From: JAICLK01 sp036489905
Lineage (GTDB): Bacteria; Patescibacteriota; Saccharimonadia; Saccharimonadales; UBA4665
Direction: 5' to 3'
Assembly (NCBI GenBank): GCA_036489905.1
Contig: DASXEX010000035.1
Location: forward strand, 1 to 17,215
DNA length: 17,215 bases
Below are positions 15,074-17,215 of the stretch, in pieces. Within the stretch, counting starts at the first letter, position 1. The number at the start of each line of letters is the position of its first letter. Below the pieces are notes generated by a model. The model was not told where the DNA came from. It saw only the letters and a program-made list of their open reading frames with translations, and did no database searches. A program made the position numbers and the translations under genes.

Positions 15074-15968
15074 ACCTTTCGTGTACGGCTTTCAAATGCG
15101 GGTCGGTAACGTGGGTGTAAATTTGCGTGGTCGAAATATTGCTGTGGCCGAGCATGGCCTGGACGCTGCGCAAGTCGGCACCGTTCATCAACAAATCCGT
15201 CGCGAAACTGTGACGCAACGTGTGTGGACTGACGTGCTTGGTGATGCCGGCCAGCAAAGCATCGCGTCCGACCATCCGCTGCACGCTGCGCGCGGTCAGC
15301 CGGTGGAAGTTGCCGCTCAAATCAACTTTTTTGCTGCCGCTATAGCGCACGAACAGCGGCCGCGTGTTGTCTTCGCGCTTGCTTAAATAATGTTCGACCC
15401 ATTTGGCGGCTTCGGGGCTGATGAAAATCGGCCGGTCTTTTTGGCCCTTGCCGCGCACCATAAATTCGCGCCGCTTCAGGTTAATACGTTCACGGTCGAG
15501 CCCGACCAGCTCGCTGACGCGCAGCCCGCTGCTGAATAATAGTTCCAAAATCGCGCGGTCGCGCAGTCCGGGCAATGTGGTCGTGTTTGGTTGCTTGAAA
15601 AGCCGCTCGAGCTCGTCTTCGTTCAGGAATGTGACTTGCTTGCGCTTGGTGCTCGCCAGCTCAATTTTGTCCGCGGTGAGCGCCGGAATGTCGCGCTTGG
15701 CGCAAAAACGCAGAAACGCGCGCAGGGCAATCAAGTGATAATTCTGCGTCACTTTTTGTAGCTCGTCGGACGTGTTGGTGCCGAGCCGAGCCAGCCACAG
15801 TCGCCATTTGCGAATCAACTCGGCGTCAATGTCGCTGATTTTTATCTCGCCCGCGAAATCAACCAGCCGCGTCAAATAGTGGTCGTAATTGGCAATCGTC
15901 TTCTGCGAGCGGTTCTGCTCGATCTCCAAATACTCCAGAAAATCGGTTTTGGCGCGAGCGAACTGCAT
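15054..15968 (-). CDS. xerC: XerC/XerD-type tyrosine recombinase
   Basis: 304 aa, the normal Xer length. N-terminal SAM-like core-binding domain (about 1-95) and C-terminal catalytic domain. The full catalytic set is present: Arg150 (SSGLRVSEL), Lys174 (GKGQKDR), His249 and Arg252 (HTLRHSFA), His275 (LGHSN) and Tyr284 (IYTH), with the same Arg-Lys spacing as XerD. It probably resolves chromosome dimers at dif with or without a partner; XerC and XerD cannot be told apart here. No inverted repeats, cargo or att duplication suggest a mobile integrase. The start is supported by TGTTATAAT just upstream. It is convergent with the pilus genes and divergent from ndk. Confidence 0.93.
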   Translation of the reverse strand: MQFARAKTDFLEYLEIEQNRSQKTIANYDHYLTRLVDFAGEIKISDIDAELIRKWRLWLARLGTNTSDELQKVTQNYHLIALRAFLRFCAKRDIPALTADKIELASTKRKQVTFLNEDELERLFKQPNTTTLPGLRDRAILELLFSSGLRVSELVGLDRERINLKRREFMVRGKGQKDRPIFISPEAAKWVEHYLSKREDNTRPLFVRYSGSKKVDLSGNFHRLTARSVQRMVGRDALLAGITKHVSPHTLRHSFATDLLMNGADLRSVQAMLGHSNISTTQIYTHVTDPHLKAVHERFHNSPK

Positions 15969-15974
15969 ATGTTA

Positions 15975-15983
15975 ATTATAACA
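15975..15983 (-). promoter_or_regulatory. extended -10 promoter of the recombinase gene, leaderless geometry
   Basis: On the minus strand TG-T-TATAAT is a perfect extended -10, then 6 nt and the ATG at 15968. This predicts a leaderless mRNA; no Shine-Dalgarno is present. Confidence 0.65.
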
Positions 15984-16023
15984 TTGTGCGACGTGTCACT
16001 ACATTGGCTACCGCCGAATCTTT

Positions 16024-16032
16024 TGGTACAAT
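16024..16032 (+). promoter_or_regulatory. extended -10 promoter of ndk
   Basis: TG-G-TACAAT at 16024-16032 is divergent from the recombinase promoter 41 nt away. A start near 16039 gives a leader of about 28 nt holding AAAGGA (16048-16053), 13 nt before the ATG at 16067. Confidence 0.55.
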
Positions 16033-16066
16033 AGGGGAAAAGTTAAGAAAGGATTTTATAGAATAT

Positions 16067-16693
16067 ATGAGTGATTTACACCCGGCGTTGCAGCCTGTTA
16101 AATTTCAACGCACATTTTGTATGGTTAAACCCGACGGCGTGATGCGCGGGCTGGTCGGTGATATTATCGGGCGGCTCGAAAAAGCTGGCTTGAAAGTCGT
16201 GGCGCTGAAAATGGTGCAGGCCGACAAAGATTTAGCGAGCCGCCATTATCCGATGAGCGATGAAGCGTGGGTACAGCGCCTCGGCGAGAAGAGTCTCACC
16301 GGCTTTGACAATCTCGACGTTTCTGCCAAAGAAGTTTTGGGGAGCGAAGATAAAGCTGTACTCGGCCGTGAAGTCACAGAAAGTTTGGTTTCGTACATGA
16401 CGTCCGGTCCGGTGGTTTGTATGGTGGTCGAGGGCATGCAGGCCATCGAGATGGTGCGTAAGCTCGCCGGTAATACGTTGCCGTTCAAAGCCGCCGTCGG
16501 CACCATCCGCGGTGATTATTCGGTCGACAGTCCGTCTATTGCCAATGCTGAAAAGCGCGCGATTCACAATCTATTCCATGCCAGTGAAAATGCTGGCGAG
16601 GCTGCCAACGAAATCAAACTCTGGTTCGGCAGTGATCAAGTTCACGACTACCAACTTACCCACGAAGCTGTCAGCTATGGCAAGTACTATTGA
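16067..16693 (+). CDS. ndk: nucleoside diphosphate kinase, enlarged form
   Basis: 208 aa from the ATG at 16067. An upstream in-frame ATG at 15986 would add 27 non-family residues that cover the promoter, so it is rejected. The enzyme moves the gamma-phosphate from ATP to NDPs via a phospho-His. Motifs: FCMVKPDGVMRG (17-28, Lys21), SGPVVCMVVEG (113-123), GTIRGDY (145-151) and the active-site His171 in LFHASEN. Usual bacterial Ndk is about 140 aa; here an insertion of roughly 35-40 residues (about 66-105, between HYPMSDEAW and the LVSYMTSGP helix) and a C-terminal extension make up the difference. The active site looks complete, so function is likely retained. Confidence 0.93.
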   Translation: MSDLHPALQPVKFQRTFCMVKPDGVMRGLVGDIIGRLEKAGLKVVALKMVQADKDLASRHYPMSDEAWVQRLGEKSLTGFDNLDVSAKEVLGSEDKAVLGREVTESLVSYMTSGPVVCMVVEGMQAIEMVRKLAGNTLPFKAAVGTIRGDYSVDSPSIANAEKRAIHNLFHASENAGEAANEIKLWFGSDQVHDYQLTHEAVSYGKYY

Positions 16694-16701
16694 TATTTCC
16701 T

Positions 16702-16715
16702 GCGCCTAGCGGCGC
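16702..16715. other. small GC hairpin between ndk and tRNA-Arg
   Basis: GCGCC-TAGC-GGCGC is a perfect 5-bp stem with a 4-nt loop, 5 nt before the tRNA. No U-run follows, so it may be a weak ndk transcript end or a processing feature; low confidence. Confidence 0.3.
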
Positions 16716-16720
16716 CAACC

Positions 16721-16795
16721 GCCCCTGTAGTTCAATGGATAAAACAACTCCGTCCTAAGGAGAAGCTAGAGGTTCGACTCCTCTCGGGGGCACCA
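16721..16795 (+). tRNA. tRNA-Arg (anticodon CCU)
   Basis: 75 nt including an encoded CCA end. The acceptor stem GCCCCTG pairs with CGGGGGC (one T-G), with discriminator A and CCA at 16793-16795. The anticodon arm CTCC/GGAG holds the loop GTCCTAA with anticodon CCT (16754-16756), reading AGG; the outermost pair of that stem is A-A. The T arm is AGAGG-TTCGACT-CCTCT. The D stem is short, with about three pairs. Confidence 0.92.
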
Positions 16796-16801
16796 CTTCC
16801 A

Positions 16802-16807
16802 TATAGT
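16802..16807 (+). promoter_or_regulatory. possible -10 of the HIT-family gene
   Basis: TATAGT lies just after the tRNA. A start near 16814 would favour the ATG at 16837 over that at 16810. No TG extension or clear -35, so this is tentative. Confidence 0.3.
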
Positions 16808-16836
16808 AAATGAAAAAGAGTGTCGGGCGAGAGAAT

Positions 16837-17112
16837 ATGTCTACATATATCGGAAATGACATCTACTGCGATTTAATTATTCCCAGGAAAATTCCTGTAA
16901 AGATTGTTAAAGAAACTGAGCATGTGCTGGCCTACCATCACACCAGGCCTTACTGGCCGGTACACATCGTCGTGACGCCGAAAGAACACATATCGTCCTT
17001 GTTGGAGTTAGAGGGTGAGATTATCAACGAACTCTTGTCTGTCGTTAAGGTAGTGGCAGGTTCGGTAAAAAGCAAACTTGGCTATGCACTTAACACCACT
17101 AAAATTCCTTGA
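16837..17112 (+). pseudogene. HIT-family hydrolase gene truncated by an insertion sequence
   Basis: The frame from ATG 16837 gives 91 aa, with a weak GAGAG upstream; an in-frame ATG at 16810 is an alternative start. Residues 1-80 match HIT proteins: DIYCDLIIPRKIP, HVLAYHHTRPYWPVHIVV and TPKEHISSLLEL are the usual N-terminal and central blocks. The C-terminal His-x-His-x-His-x-x nucleotide-hydrolase motif, expected some 20-25 residues later, is missing in all three frames. Homology appears to stop near residue 80 (about 17080), where the end of an IS begins; the last residues before the TGA are read from IS sequence. The catalytic motif is gone, so this copy should be inactive unless the rest lies beyond the IS and the element excises. 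Confidence 0.7.
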
Positions 17113-17215
17113 TACTTGAGAGAGGAGCCGGTTTTACCTCTAGCGCTTGCTGAACCAGTCTGTAGAAAAGCTGTCCTCTCGATTTAGACTTCCGTCGATT
17201 AAAGCGAAACGTGAA
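17080..17215 (-). mobile_element. end of an IS1595/ISXO2-family insertion sequence (continues past the right edge)
   Basis: The transposase 3' end (17099-17215, minus) reaches into the 3' part of the broken HIT frame. The sequence from about 17080 (GGCTATGCACTTAACACCAC) to the transposase stop is the likely terminal inverted repeat of the element. The exact boundary cannot be set because the other end and the target duplication lie outside the window. Confidence 0.6.
17099..17215 (-). CDS. IS1595/ISXO2-like transposase, C-terminal 38 residues (partial)
   Basis: The minus-strand frame is open from the window edge (17215) to TAG at 17101-17099. The peptide starts FTFRFNRRKSKSRGQLFYRL and ends LSSIKEF. 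The FRFNRRxSxSRGxxFYRLxxxA pattern is the conserved C-terminal end of ISXO2/IS1595-type DDE transposases, recognised from memory of the family. The catalytic residues lie upstream, outside the window, so whether the enzyme is intact is unknown. It is transcribed toward the HIT gene and stops about 20 nt from the presumed IS end, as usual for a compact IS. Confidence 0.75.
   Translation of the reverse strand, partial: FTFRFNRRKSKSRGQLFYRLVQQALEVKPAPLSSIKEF

Noticed and set aside
15986..16066. 27-residue N-terminal extension of Ndk
   Set aside because: It overlaps the extended -10 element and has no family similarity; the ATG at 16067 gives a normal start after AAAGGA.
322..16693. TGA recoding as in SR1/Gracilibacteria
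   Set aside because: TGA is the stop of several complete family-length genes (pilM, pilT, ndk), so the standard bacterial code applies.
15054..16795. Integrase next to a tRNA as a sign of an integrative element
   Set aside because: The recombinase has housekeeping Xer length and spacing, ndk lies between it and the tRNA, and no repeated tRNA 3' end or cargo is visible.
1..17215. CRISPR array or tandem repeat arrays
   Set aside because: No regularly spaced direct repeats were found by reading; only the short repeated promoter cores and the palindromes noted above.

Overview
The window reads as a chromosomal segment of a Candidatus Saccharibacteria (TM7)/Patescibacteria-type cell. The basis is a complete type IV pilus (T4P) gene set without any outer-membrane secretin (PilQ) or PilP lipoprotein, which fits a single-membrane cell, plus short gene spacings, many ATGA/GTGA overlaps and standard stop use (TGA ends several intact genes, so there is no SR1/Gracilibacteria-type recoding). 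Taxonomy is inferred from gene style and layout, not from a marker gene.

Layout. The 5' tip of an unidentified minus-strand gene leaves the left edge (1-63). A divergent promoter region then leads to a two-gene unit (322-3065): a membrane-anchored TPR-like protein and a 724-aa exported, cysteine-rich, beta-rich protein. A 116-bp imperfect palindrome (3068-3183) separates it from the pilus assembly operon, which starts at a good extended -10 promoter (3241-3249). The operon runs: 29-codon leader ORF, pilM, pilN, pilO-like, an 84-aa single-TM protein, pilB, pilT, pilC (to 10206). The major-pilin candidate (10310-10774) follows with its own leader, strong Shine-Dalgarno and a perfect 17-bp bidirectional terminator. 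Next come the prepilin peptidase pilD (10890-11729) and a minor-pilin cassette of four genes (11761-14990): three prepilin-like proteins and one PilX-like protein. A minus-strand XerC/XerD-type tyrosine recombinase (15054-15968) is convergent with the pilus genes and divergent from ndk (16067-16693), followed by tRNA-Arg(CCU). At the right edge a HIT-family gene is cut by an insertion sequence whose transposase C-terminus (IS1595/ISXO2-like) enters on the minus strand from 17215.

How the parts work together. PilM/N/O (with the 84-aa protein in the PilP position) form the inner platform, PilC is the membrane platform protein, PilB powers extension and PilT retraction, PilD processes the prepilins, the 10310 product is the likely main fibre subunit, and the 11761-14990 products are likely minor/tip subunits. 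The exported 724-aa protein is a candidate surface or tip adhesin by position only. Both motor ATPases are intact, so a retractable pilus is expected.

A recurring regulatory feature is an extended -10 element (TGnTAtaaT-like). In four cases it lies 6-7 nt before the ATG, which predicts leaderless mRNAs for the TPR gene, pilD, the first minor pilin and xerC/D, while most operon-internal genes have Shine-Dalgarno sites.
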